From positions 1 through 64,000 of the forward strand of contig JBBQTD010000006.1 in NCBI GenBank assembly GCA_038234715.1: DNA of 64,000 nucleotides, given 5' to 3'. The notes under the pieces are model-generated. The model was given only the letters and a program-made list of their open reading frames with translations. It was not told the origin of the DNA and searched no databases. Numbering within the stretch: position 1 is the stretch's first letter; each line of letters starts with the position of its first letter. This document shows positions 16,615 through 27,967 of this stretch, piece by piece. A program made the position numbers and the translations under genes. The stretch comes from SZAS-103 sp038234715 (GTDB taxonomy: Bacteria; Pseudomonadota; Gammaproteobacteria; Xanthomonadales; Xanthomonadaceae).

Positions 16615-18336
16615 ATGAACGCTGCGGTCACCGCCAATCTGGTTGGCATCACCGGGATCGTCCGGCGCTTGGTGCTGGACGGTTCGCTGGCCGAACCCGA
16701 TGCCCGCAAGGCAATGGACGAGGCGTCGAAGGAAAAAAAGCCTGTCCCGCAATACCTGCTGGACAAGCGACTGATCTCCCCGACGCAGATCGCTTCGGCG
16801 AATTCGGTGGAGTTCGGCATTCCTTTGTTCGATGCGAGCGTACTGGACCTTGCCCAGGCCGCGACCAAGCTTGTCAGCGAAGAGCTCATCCTGAAGCACA
16901 CGATCCTGCCGCTGTTCAAGCGCGGCAACCGCCTGTTCGTCGGCATTTCCGACCCGACCAACACGCGCGCCCTCGACGAGCTCAAGTTTGCAACCAACCT
17001 CACCGTCGAACCGATCCTGGTCGATGAGGAAACCCTCAAGCGCGTCACCGAAAAGGCTCTCAGCGTCAGCGACAGCCTGTCAGACGGCATGAACGATGCC
17101 GAGGGCCTGGAAAATCTCGAAGTCGGCGATATCGACGCAAACGAGAGCGAAACCGCCGACCCCAACAAGGCCGACGACACGCCGGTGGTGAAGTTCGTCA
17201 ACAAGGTGCTGGTGGACGCGATCAAGCGCGGCGCATCCGACATCCACTTCGAGCCTTACGAAAACGATTTTCGCGTGCGCCTGCGCATGGACGGCATCCT
17301 GCGTTCGGTCGCGAAGGCGCCGGTCAAGCTCAATGCACGCATCACCGCGCGCCTGAAGGTCATGGCGTCGCTGGATATCGCCGAGCGACGCGTGCCGCAG
17401 GACGGACGCATCAAGCTGGTGCTGTCAAAGACCCGCACGATGGACTTCCGCGTCAGCACCTGCCCCACCCTGTTCGGCGAGAAAGTCGTGCTGCGTATCC
17501 TCGACAGCGCGGCGGCCAAGCTTGGAATCGACAAGCTCGGTTACGAGGACGACCAGAAGGAATTGTTCCTCGAAGCGATGCATCGGCCCTACGGGATGGT
17601 GCTGGTGACGGGCCCGACCGGATCGGGCAAGACGGTGTCGCTGTACACGGCTTTGAACATCCTCAATACCGACGAACGCAACATCTCCACCGTCGAGGAT
17701 CCCGTCGAAATCCGTTTGCCCGGCGTCAACCAGGTGGCAATGAACGCGAAGAAGGGAATGACCTTCGCCGCGGCGTTGCGGGCGTTCCTGCGCCAGGATC
17801 CGGACGTGATCATGGTCGGCGAAATCCGCGACCTGGAAACCGCCGAGATCGCGATCAAGGCCGCGCAGACTGGACACATGGTGCTCTCCACGCTGCATAC
17901 CAACGATGCGCCGCAGACAATCGCGCGCCTGATGAACATGGGCATCGCGCCGTACAACATCACCTCATCGGTGACGATCGTGATCGCCCAGCGCCTGGCG
18001 CGCCGCCTGCACGAGTGCAAGCGCGAAGTGCAACTACCTGAGCACGCATTGCTCGCTGAGGGCTTCGCCGAAGCTGATATCAAGCGCGGCCTGCGGCTGT
18101 ATGAAGCGGTCGGCTGCTCGGATTGCAACGAGGGCTACAAGGGCCGAGTCGGCATCTATCAGGTGATGCCGTTGACCGAGGAAATCCAGAAGATCATCCT
18201 TGAAGGCGGAAATGCCATCGAGATCGCCGCGGCCGCGCAGCGCGAAGGCATCCGCGACCTGCGCCAATCGGCACTTTTCAAGGCCAGGACCGGTGCCACC
18301 AGCCTCGCCGAAATCAACCGTGTAACCAAGGAATAA
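16615..18336 (+). CDS. pilB: Type IV pilus extension ATPase PilB
   Basis: 573 residues from ATG 16615, the usual size for PilB (the longer frame to 16465 is discarded). Domains: an N-terminal MshEN-type region (about 1-150) and a GspE/PilB ATPase core with Walker A GPTGSGKT (near residue 333), an Asp box, and Walker B around DPDVIMVGEIRD (near 395). The C-terminal zinc-finger region has a CSDC pair near residue 502 and an upstream HECK. The first Cys pair of the canonical tetracysteine motif is incomplete, with one Cys and a neighbouring His. PilB powers pilus polymerisation at the inner membrane with PilC. The operon continues pilC (3-base gap), pilD, the sulfatase-fold gene, coaE. Confidence 0.96.
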   Translation: MNAAVTANLVGITGIVRRLVLDGSLAEPDARKAMDEASKEKKPVPQYLLDKRLISPTQIASANSVEFGIPLFDASVLDLAQAATKLVSEELILKHTILPLFKRGNRLFVGISDPTNTRALDELKFATNLTVEPILVDEETLKRVTEKALSVSDSLSDGMNDAEGLENLEVGDIDANESETADPNKADDTPVVKFVNKVLVDAIKRGASDIHFEPYENDFRVRLRMDGILRSVAKAPVKLNARITARLKVMASLDIAERRVPQDGRIKLVLSKTRTMDFRVSTCPTLFGEKVVLRILDSAAAKLGIDKLGYEDDQKELFLEAMHRPYGMVLVTGPTGSGKTVSLYTALNILNTDERNISTVEDPVEIRLPGVNQVAMNAKKGMTFAAALRAFLRQDPDVIMVGEIRDLETAEIAIKAAQTGHMVLSTLHTNDAPQTIARLMNMGIAPYNITSSVTIVIAQRLARRLHECKREVQLPEHALLAEGFAEADIKRGLRLYEAVGCSDCNEGYKGRVGIYQVMPLTEEIQKIILEGGNAIEIAAAAQREGIRDLRQSALFKARTGATSLAEINRVTKE

Positions 18337-18339
18337 GAC

Positions 18340-19605
18340 ATGGCCGCCACCAAAGCTGCGGTACGCGCGCAAACGCAGACCCAGACAGCCCGCAACCCGA
18401 ATCCGATGTCGACCTTCGTATGGGTCGGCACCGACAAGCGCGGCAAGAAGATGAAAGGCGAGCAATTGGCGAAGAATGCCAATCTGCTGCGCGCCGACCT
18501 GCGTCGGCAGGGGATCAACCCGACGGTGGTCAAACCCAAGGGGAAGTCGATCTTCGGCAAGTCCGGCAGCCGCATCAAGGCGCGCGAGATCGCGATCTTC
18601 AGCCGCCAGCTCGCGACCATGATGCAATCGGGCATCCCGATGGTGAGCGCTTTCGAGATCATAGCGGGTGGCCAGAAGAATCCACGCATGAAAGCCATGT
18701 TGGATGACATCAAGAGCAGCATCGAGGGGGGATCCTCACTGCACGAAGCGATCGGCAGGCATCCCGTCCAGTTCGATGAGCTCTTCCGCAACTTGGTCAA
18801 AGCCGGCGAGGGCGCCGGTGTCCTCGATACCGTACTCGACACCATCGCAACCTACAAGGAACGTACCGAAAGTCTGAAGGGAAAAATCAAGAAGGCTCTG
18901 TATTACCCTGCTGCGGTTATTGCGGTGGCGGTCATCGTGAGTTCAATCCTGCTGATCTTTGTGGTTCCGCAATTCGATGCGGTTTTCAAGAGCTTCGGTG
19001 CAGAGTTGCCAGCGTTTACACAGATGCTGGTCTCCGCGTCGAATATAATGGTTTCATACTGGTGGATGGCCCTGTTAATAGTCGGCGGTACCATCTTTGG
19101 GATCATCTTCGCATTCAAGCGGTCGCCCGCTTTTGCACATTTCGTCGACCGTATGGCGCTGAAACTTCCAATCATCGGCAAAATTCTGCATGAGTCGGCC
19201 ATATCAAGATTTGCTCGCACGCTCGCTCTGACATTCAAAGCCGGCGTGCCATTGGTCGAGGCGCTGGAGACTGTCGGGGGCGCCACCGGAAGCGTTGTTT
19301 ATGCAGATGCCGTCAAGAAGATCCGTGAGGACGTCGCCGTCGGTTATCAGCTCAACCTGGCGATGAAGCAGGTCAACCTGTTCCCGCACATGGTCGTACA
19401 AATGGTAGCGATCGGCGAAGAATCCGGCGCTCTGGATGCAATGCTCTTCAAGGTTGCCGAATTTTACGAAGAAGAGGTCAGCAACGCTGTCGATTCTCTA
19501 TCCAGCCTCTTGGAGCCGATGATCATGGTCGTCATCGGCATTCTCGTCGGCAGCATGGTGATTGGCATGTACCTGCCCATCTTCAAACTCGCCGCCGCCG
19601 TCTGA
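18340..19605 (+). CDS. pilC: Type IV pilus inner-membrane platform protein PilC
   Basis: 421 residues with two T2SF domains. Domain 1 starts around IAIFSRQLATMMQSGIP (about residue 90) and domain 2 around ISRFARTLALTFKAGVP. Three strongly hydrophobic segments occur (near residues 185-205, 235-255 and at the C-terminus). The family motif LVKAGEGAGVL and its repeat MVAIGEESGAL are both present. PilC sits in the inner membrane and couples PilB to pilin assembly. The N-terminus has a QTQTQT low-complexity stretch before the conserved region begins at MSTFVWVG, so ATG 18406 could be the true start. It follows pilB by 3 bases. Confidence 0.96.
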   Translation: MAATKAAVRAQTQTQTARNPNPMSTFVWVGTDKRGKKMKGEQLAKNANLLRADLRRQGINPTVVKPKGKSIFGKSGSRIKAREIAIFSRQLATMMQSGIPMVSAFEIIAGGQKNPRMKAMLDDIKSSIEGGSSLHEAIGRHPVQFDELFRNLVKAGEGAGVLDTVLDTIATYKERTESLKGKIKKALYYPAAVIAVAVIVSSILLIFVVPQFDAVFKSFGAELPAFTQMLVSASNIMVSYWWMALLIVGGTIFGIIFAFKRSPAFAHFVDRMALKLPIIGKILHESAISRFARTLALTFKAGVPLVEALETVGGATGSVVYADAVKKIREDVAVGYQLNLAMKQVNLFPHMVVQMVAIGEESGALDAMLFKVAEFYEEEVSNAVDSLSSLLEPMIMVVIGILVGSMVIGMYLPIFKLAAAV

Positions 19606-19612
19606 TTGCATC

Positions 19613-20503
19613 GTGCTGACGGAGCTGTTGCAGCAGCCGGCGTATGTAGTCGGCTGCGCTTTTGCGTTCGGCCTGCTGATCGGCAGCTTCCTCAACGTGG
19701 TGATCCTGCGCCTGCCCGACCGACTGGATTGGCAGTGGCGGCAGGACAGCCGCGAACTGCTCGGATTGAGCGCGCAGGCCGATGCGGACGCTCCGGATCC
19801 CGGCAACCCCAAGCCGCCTGGAATCGTCGTCGAGCGCTCGTTCTGTCCACAGTGTCACCACCAATTGTCTGCGCTGGACAACATTCCCGTGCTGTCATGG
19901 TTGGTTCTGCGTGGCCGCTGCCGCTATTGCAGGAATCCGATCTCGCTGCAGTATCCGCTTGTTGAGCTGCTGACGGCTCTTGCAAGCGCTGGCGTGGTGG
20001 CGCACTTCGGCTTGGGATGGCAAGCCTTGGCCGCGCTGGTGTTTACCTGGACACTGATTGCGCTGGCCGGAATTGATCTGCGCACGACCCTGTTACCCGA
20101 TCAGCTCACCTATCCGTTGTTATGGCTGGGGCTGCTGGCGAGCACGGCAGGATGGTTCGTCGACCCGATGGCCGCGGTGTTCGGCGCGGCGGCGGGCTAC
20201 CTTAGTCTGTGGTCGGTGTTCTGGCTGTTCAAGTTGGCGACCGGCAAGGAAGGGATGGGCCGTGGTGACTTCAAGTTGCTGGCCGCGCTCGGCGCGTGGT
20301 GTGGGGTCAAGGGAGTGTTTCCGATCGTACTGATCTCCGCGTTGCTCGGTGCTGTCATCGGCAGTGCCTGGCTGGTGCTGCGTGGACGCGATCGCGCAAC
20401 GCCGATTCCTTTTGGCCCCTATCTCGCGGTTGCAGGCTGGATCGAGCTCCTGTGGGGACCGCAACTGATCGCGGCCTATCTGGCCGCATCCGGAATGCGA
20501 TGA
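19613..20503 (+). CDS. pilD: Prepilin leader peptidase / N-methyltransferase PilD
   Basis: 296 residues from GTG 19613, 7 bases after pilC. An ATG at 19562 would overlap pilC by 44 bases and adds nothing conserved. It is a membrane aspartic protease. The cytoplasmic zinc loop has two CxxC pairs (CPQCHH and CRYCRNP). The two catalytic aspartates are in IDLRTTLLPD and in the GxGD-type GMGRGDFKLL. About eight membrane segments are seen. It cleaves the prepilin leader and methylates the new N-terminus, so it processes PilA at the window start. It overlaps the next gene by 4 bases (ATGA). Confidence 0.95.
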   Translation: MLTELLQQPAYVVGCAFAFGLLIGSFLNVVILRLPDRLDWQWRQDSRELLGLSAQADADAPDPGNPKPPGIVVERSFCPQCHHQLSALDNIPVLSWLVLRGRCRYCRNPISLQYPLVELLTALASAGVVAHFGLGWQALAALVFTWTLIALAGIDLRTTLLPDQLTYPLLWLGLLASTAGWFVDPMAAVFGAAAGYLSLWSVFWLFKLATGKEGMGRGDFKLLAALGAWCGVKGVFPIVLISALLGAVIGSAWLVLRGRDRATPIPFGPYLAVAGWIELLWGPQLIAAYLAASGMR

Positions 20504-22227
20504 ACGCGGAAGTTTCTGCGCAAGCTCGCGGTCCGGCATGGGCAGCAATAACCGCTCTTTTCGCCTTGCTGATGCTGCCGAACGTTGTCTGGCTCGCCGT
20601 CGGAGCGAGCACGCACATCTGGGTCGACGCGCTTTTCATGCCTGGAGTCCTGTTGCTGTTGCTGTTCGCGCTGCTGGGCTGGCGTCCGTGGATTGCGTGC
20701 GTGCTGCTCGCGCCTTTTGCGATGCTCGCGCCGCTGGAAGCGTTCTACATCGGCACGTACCACCGCCCGACCTTCGCGGAAATTCTTGCGACGATCGCCA
20801 CGACCAACCCTCGCGAGTTGCGAGAATATCTTGGCGGCATGCTGCTGCCCCTGGTGCTGTGCCTGGTTGTCGGGCTGCTGGTGGCGTTGCTCGCGGCATG
20901 GTGTAGCCGGCGTTCCGGACTTCGCTTGCGAGGTCTTGCCCAGGCATCGATCGTGGTGCTGGCAATCGTCGCAATCGTTGCGGTTGGCCTCGTGGCGGGT
21001 TTCGCAGCTGATGGCGATCGCGCAGCGCGCCTGCGCGCCGGCGCACACAGGCTCGTTTCATTGCCCGAAGAGATCCAGTATGGCTATCCGTTCGGAATGT
21101 TCCAGCGCGTTACCGAATACCACCGCTTGTGGAAACAGATGCACGACAACGCCTCGCGGCTTGACGCGTTCCGCTTCCACGCGCGCCGCATCGGAACGGT
21201 TGGTCGACGCCAGGTGTATGTGCTGGTAATTGGCGAGGCAAGCCGCCGCGCCAACTGGCAACTGTTCGGATACGAACGTGCGACAAACCCGGAGCTTCTA
21301 GACGCGCCCAATCTCGTTCGGTTGCCCAACCTGGTGAGTTCGTGGCCCGAGTCGATCACCGCAATTCCGATGATCCTCACGCGCAAGCCCGCGGACGACA
21401 AGGAATATGCGTGGTGGAAGGAGGCGTCGATCCTGCGCGCGATGCAGGAAGCCGGCTTCGAAACGTGGTGGATCTCCAACCAGATGCCGATCGGAAAGTA
21501 CGATTCGCCGGTGTCGACGTACGCTTATGAAGCGCAACACGCCCAGTTCTTGAACCACGTCTCGTGGAGTGCCGCGGGGAGTTACGACGACGACCTGCTG
21601 CAGCCCCTGCGGGATGCATTGCACGATTCCAGCGGCGATGTCTTCATCGTGCTGCACATGATGGGTAGCCACCAGAGCTACGACTTCCGCTACCCGGATC
21701 CATACAAGCATTTTCGCCCGACCGAATCCGATCCGGCAGGCCAGACTGCGGCCCGTGAGCGTACGCGAAACAGCTACGACAACTCGATCCTGTACAGCGA
21801 CCATGTGCTTGCGTCGATCATCGGCATCCTGCGCGACAGCGGCACGGTGGCGGCGCTCTGGTACGAATCCGATCACGGCGAAACGCTGCCGACCACCACC
21901 TGCACCGCACAGGGACACGGCCACGGTACGCGGTCGGAATACGAGATTTCCGCGCTTTCCTGGTATTCCGACGCGTACGCAGCCCTGTTTCCGCAGCGCG
22001 TTGCGACGTTGCGGGCCAATGCCGGCAAGCGGCTCATGAGCGAGGGTACGTTCGAATCGATGATCGACATGGCGGGGTTGGACTTCCCCGGACACGATCC
22101 GACTTGGAGCGTGTTCAGCCCGAAGTGGCGCTATCGACCGCGCCTGGTCAATCGGCCGGCGCAACTTGACATCGATCGCGCGAAGTTCGACAAGAACTGC
22201 GGCATGGTGCATCCGTTGCACGGTTAG
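20500..22227 (+). CDS. Phosphoethanolamine transferase-like membrane sulfatase-fold protein (EptA/CptA/OpgE type)
   Basis: 575 residues from ATG 20500. Five N-terminal membrane helices (about residues 15-180) are followed by a periplasmic alkaline-phosphatase/sulfatase domain. Metal and nucleophile features: VLVIGEASRRANW (the acidic ligand; EptA-type enzymes have GESAR), a candidate nucleophile Ser/Thr in WPESITAIPMI, and YESDHGE with the Asp-His zinc pair. The fold moves phosphoethanolamine, or another phospho-group, from a phospholipid to lipid A, LPS core, glucans or pilin. The exact acceptor is not readable. It lies between pilD and coaE and overlaps pilD by 4 bases. The position raises the possibility of pilin or LPS decoration. 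Confidence 0.78.
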   Translation: MNAEVSAQARGPAWAAITALFALLMLPNVVWLAVGASTHIWVDALFMPGVLLLLLFALLGWRPWIACVLLAPFAMLAPLEAFYIGTYHRPTFAEILATIATTNPRELREYLGGMLLPLVLCLVVGLLVALLAAWCSRRSGLRLRGLAQASIVVLAIVAIVAVGLVAGFAADGDRAARLRAGAHRLVSLPEEIQYGYPFGMFQRVTEYHRLWKQMHDNASRLDAFRFHARRIGTVGRRQVYVLVIGEASRRANWQLFGYERATNPELLDAPNLVRLPNLVSSWPESITAIPMILTRKPADDKEYAWWKEASILRAMQEAGFETWWISNQMPIGKYDSPVSTYAYEAQHAQFLNHVSWSAAGSYDDDLLQPLRDALHDSSGDVFIVLHMMGSHQSYDFRYPDPYKHFRPTESDPAGQTAARERTRNSYDNSILYSDHVLASIIGILRDSGTVAALWYESDHGETLPTTTCTAQGHGHGTRSEYEISALSWYSDAYAALFPQRVATLRANAGKRLMSEGTFESMIDMAGLDFPGHDPTWSVFSPKWRYRPRLVNRPAQLDIDRAKFDKNCGMVHPLHG

Positions 22228-22287
22228 CATCGGCCGAATGCACCGTTCCCGCCCGTCGCCGCCACGGCTACCCAGCCAATCGCCGGA

Positions 22288-22920
22288 ATGCAACAGATGA
22301 ATGCGCCTCGCCTGGTTGTTGCGATAACTGGCGGAATAGCCGCCGGCAAATCCGAGGTCACCCGGGGCTTCGAACAATTGGGAATCGGGGTCGCCGACGC
22401 CGATGCGATCGCGCGCGAATTGGTCGAGCCGGGGCAACCAGCGCTCGCCGCGATCATTGAGCGGTTTGGCTCCCGCATCCTGCGCGAGAATGGAAGCCTC
22501 GATCGAGCCGCACTACGAAGACTGGTTTTCGAGGAAGATCGCGCGCGTCTCGATCTCGAGTCGATCCTGCATCCGCGCATTCGGACAGCGTTGCGCGACG
22601 CGTGCGCCACCGCAGGCAGTGCGTATGTCATGGCGGCAATTCCGTTGTTGATGGAAGGCGGTGGACGGTCCGCATACCCGTGGCTTGGACGCATCCTGGT
22701 GGTCGATGCGCCGCGCCAGGTACAGCTGCAGCGCTTGCTTCGACGCGATGACAGTTCAGCCGCGCAAGCAGAGCGCATCCTTGATGCACAGGCCATGCGC
22801 GAACAGCGACTGGCTATTGCAGATGACGTGATCGACAACAGCGGAACGATGGATGCGCTGGCGCCGCAGATCGCGAGACTGCACACCCTCTATCTTTCGT
22901 TGGCAGGTGCGCTCGGTTAG
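22288..22920 (+). CDS. coaE: Dephospho-CoA kinase
   Basis: 210 residues, the normal length. P-loop TGGIAAGKSEV at residues 14-24, then VADADAIARELVEPG and ILHPRIRTAL, a family signature. It phosphorylates the ribose 3'-OH of dephospho-CoA in the last step of CoA synthesis. It follows the pil genes, a common xanthomonad order (pilB-pilC-pilD-coaE), here separated by the inserted transferase gene. ATG 22288 is used; ATG 22297 (MNAPRL) is equally plausible. Confidence 0.95.
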   Translation: MQQMNAPRLVVAITGGIAAGKSEVTRGFEQLGIGVADADAIARELVEPGQPALAAIIERFGSRILRENGSLDRAALRRLVFEEDRARLDLESILHPRIRTALRDACATAGSAYVMAAIPLLMEGGGRSAYPWLGRILVVDAPRQVQLQRLLRRDDSSAAQAERILDAQAMREQRLAIADDVIDNSGTMDALAPQIARLHTLYLSLAGALG

Positions 22921-22972
22921 AAACAAGGCGCGTGGGCGGCCTGATGCCTGATGCCGCCATCTGACGCAGCGA

Positions 22973-23923
22973 TTATCCGGGCCAGAGGCCACGTATCGCA
23001 GCGATTCCCTGTGCCCCGTGCGCGCGGCCTATCGTGAGATCGGCCAGGGCCATCCCGCCGAGAGCGTAGATGGGCAATGCAACCAGCTCGCGCATGCGCG
23101 AAAAGCCGTCCCACCCCATGGGTGCATGCCCGGGGTGGCTTGGCGTTGCAGCGACCGGTCCGAGCACGACGAAGTCCAGGCGCAGGGACTCGGCATGGCG
23201 CAGTTCGGTTGCATCGTGGCAGGACGCTCCAACCAGCAGTCTTTCGGGCAGCGGACGCTCACCGAGCGCCATGAGTTGTGCCGCACGCAGGTGCACTCCA
23301 ACGCCCAGCGCACGCGCAAGATCGACGTGGGTGTTGATGAGCAACTCCGCGTGGGTTGCGCGGCATCGTTTCAGCACCGCTTCGGCAAGCGGCCGCAGCG
23401 CATCGGGGTCTGGCGTTCTGGTGCGCAGTTGCACCCGGCGCACGCCTGCTTTCAATGCGCGCTCCAGCGCGGCCAGGAAAGCATCCTCCCGCTTTGACTC
23501 CGGCTCAGGCGTAACGAGATAGCGGTCCGGTTGCTGCAGCGCGGCCACGACGGGCCGATCTGCGGGTGGCATCTGATAACTCGTGAGCTTCGCGGGTGGT
23601 ACCCACGCCAGCGCCTGGTGCTCGCGCCCGACTGCAGTGCCGCTCCATGCACCGATGCGGCGCACGTCGAGCACAATGCGCTTGTTGCAATAGGCTTGCG
23701 GGACGGCAATCAGGGGCACGCTCGACTGGACGCGAATGCCCAGCTCTTCGTGCAACTCGCGAGCGAGTGCCAGCTCGGGGGATTCTCCAGCATCGACCTT
23801 GCCGCCGGGAAACTCCCACAATCCGGCCAGATCGCGGCCTTCCGTACGCCGCGCAAGCAGGATGCGGCCGCGCGGATCCGTGATCACACCGGCAACCACG
23901 TGCACTGGAGCGGTGCTGATCAT
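22973..23923 (-). CDS. Nudix hydrolase (MutT-like) fused to a thiamine-phosphate-synthase-like domain
   Basis: 316 residues. Residues 1-130 are a MutT-type Nudix domain. The Nudix box is G-x5-E-x7-RELHEELGI with the preceding WEFPGGKVDAGES, so the catalytic glutamates are intact. Residues 140-316 form a ThiE-like TIM barrel (VRRVQLRTRT, GVHLRAAQLM, VLGPVAATPSHPG, YALGGM, GAQGIAAIRG). The ThiE-like half departs from true ThiE motifs, so its activity is doubtful. Similar fusions occur widely in gammaproteobacteria beside secA. The likely role is hydrolysis of oxidised nucleotides such as 8-oxo-dGTP. It is convergent with coaE and follows secA at a 214-base gap. Confidence 0.85.
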   Translation of the reverse strand: MISTAPVHVVAGVITDPRGRILLARRTEGRDLAGLWEFPGGKVDAGESPELALARELHEELGIRVQSSVPLIAVPQAYCNKRIVLDVRRIGAWSGTAVGREHQALAWVPPAKLTSYQMPPADRPVVAALQQPDRYLVTPEPESKREDAFLAALERALKAGVRRVQLRTRTPDPDALRPLAEAVLKRCRATHAELLINTHVDLARALGVGVHLRAAQLMALGERPLPERLLVGASCHDATELRHAESLRLDFVVLGPVAATPSHPGHAPMGWDGFSRMRELVALPIYALGGMALADLTIGRAHGAQGIAAIRGLWPG

Positions 23924-24137
23924 TTCCCGCCCTTCACACAGGCATTACGGAATGCGCCGACGCCAACCGCGTCGACCAAGGCTTCAGCCCAGGACGGGCA
24001 CAGGAGCTTTCCGCGACATTACTCGCCCTCTTGCCTGACCGTCCCCCTTGCGGGACTGGCGTGACCTGCCGGCGACGCGGCCAGTCGCCTAGCGCGCGGC
24101 AGCAGGTCGCCAGACCGGCGTTCTGCGCACGGATAAC

Positions 24138-26876
<2,739 letters not shown>

Positions 26877-26946
26877 GGGTACCCGAGATGGCTGGATTCG
26901 ATTGGGGCAACGTTTCGCACCGTCGCGCGTGCGCGTCAGGCGTGGA

Positions 26947-26986
26947 GAATGCATCGGGCCGCCCAGAGCGGCCCCGTCGTGCATTC
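26947..26986 (-). promoter_or_regulatory. Two-part inverted repeat in the secA upstream region
   Basis: An interrupted palindrome: GAATGCA (26947-26953), GGGCCGC (26956-26962), loop CCAGA, GCGGCCC (26968-26974), TGCATTC (26980-26986). The inner 7-bp stem can form a hairpin, and the outer arms extend it across 2- and 5-base bulges. It lies about 70-110 bases before the secA start and 64-103 bases after the M23 stop. It has no good U-tract on the minus strand, so it is either a weak terminator for the M23 gene or a leader structure that controls secA. Confidence 0.5.
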
Positions 26987-27049
26987 TAACGTGGGGATGG
27001 CCGGATGCGAATCAACCGGTTGCGTGCAATCCAATCGATTCGGTTGAAC

Positions 27050-27967
27050 CTAGCGGCCGATCTTGCTCAGGTAAGGCTGCGGGTTCACAGGCGCTCCGTT
27101 GATCCAGACTTCGAAATGCAGGTGTGCACCGGTCGAATGGCCTGTTGATCCGACCTTGGCGATGACGTCCCCGGCATGCACCAAGTCACCGACTTTCACA
27201 AGCAGCTTGGAACAATGCCCATACCGCGTGGCATAGCCATTGCCGTGGTCGATGTCCACGACGTTGCCGTAGCCGCCGTTGTCGAAGTCGGCGCGCATCA
27301 CGATCCCGTCGGCTGCGGCATGGATCGGGTCGCCAGTCTGACCGTTCAGGTCGAGACCCTTGTGAAATTCATGGCCGCCGGTAATCGGATCGATGCGATT
27401 TCCGAATGGCGCTGCAACATAGGTGTTGGCGAGGGGCATCGAGGACGGCGTCTGGCTGCGATCGAGGTCCTGATTGAGAAGCAGGGATTCAAGTACCTGC
27501 AATTGGTCGCCAGAATGGGAAAACGACTTTCCAAGCCCGGTCATTTGGCGGGAAAGCTCTGCAGCACTGATTGCCGTGGTCGGCTCGTCGCCACCACCAG
27601 TGCCTGGCTGGGCAGAGAAGTTGAATTCGCCATCGTCGATTTTGCCCATGCGAACGAGCCGTTCACCGAGGGCATTGAGGCGGTTGGATTGGGCCTGCAA
27701 TTCGCCCAGCCGGGCGGCCAGCGCATTGACTTCGCGCTGGGAGGATGCGCGGGACTCAGCAACCTGCGTTCGTTGCTGCGCGAGCTCGCCGCGCAGGGCC
27801 CGGACTTCGGCCATCGCAACCCCGCCGCGGGTGAAAAACCCGGCGGCAAAACCCAACAGTACCAGTACGGCCAGAACCCCGGCAGCACCGAATGCGAGCT
27901 TGCGATCATTGTGGACACAAAAAAGCTTAGGGGATTTCAGTAATTTCGATACGATGATGACATTCAT
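27050..27967 (-). CDS. M23 family peptidase (LytM-like) with N-terminal membrane anchor and coiled coil
   Basis: 305 residues from ATG 27967 (MNVIIVSKLLKSPK, the usual start of this family). A single membrane anchor lies at about residues 26-46 (LAFGAAGVLAVLVLLGFAAG). A periplasmic coiled coil covers about 50-105, and a C-terminal LytM/M23 domain has the zinc ligands in FHKGLDLN (H-x3-D) and HLHFEV (H-x-H), plus GNVVDIDHGNG. The catalytic set is complete, so it may cleave peptidoglycan cross-links or activate other hydrolases. It lies between the divergently transcribed dciA-like gene and secA. The two divergent start codons overlap at CATG. Confidence 0.88.
   Translation of the reverse strand: MNVIIVSKLLKSPKLFCVHNDRKLAFGAAGVLAVLVLLGFAAGFFTRGGVAMAEVRALRGELAQQRTQVAESRASSQREVNALAARLGELQAQSNRLNALGERLVRMGKIDDGEFNFSAQPGTGGGDEPTTAISAAELSRQMTGLGKSFSHSGDQLQVLESLLLNQDLDRSQTPSSMPLANTYVAAPFGNRIDPITGGHEFHKGLDLNGQTGDPIHAAADGIVMRADFDNGGYGNVVDIDHGNGYATRYGHCSKLLVKVGDLVHAGDVIAKVGSTGHSTGAHLHFEVWINGAPVNPQPYLSKIGR

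Noticed and set aside
26877..27049. secM-like arrest peptide gene
   Set aside because: The in-frame extension upstream of secA has no signal peptide or arrest motif.
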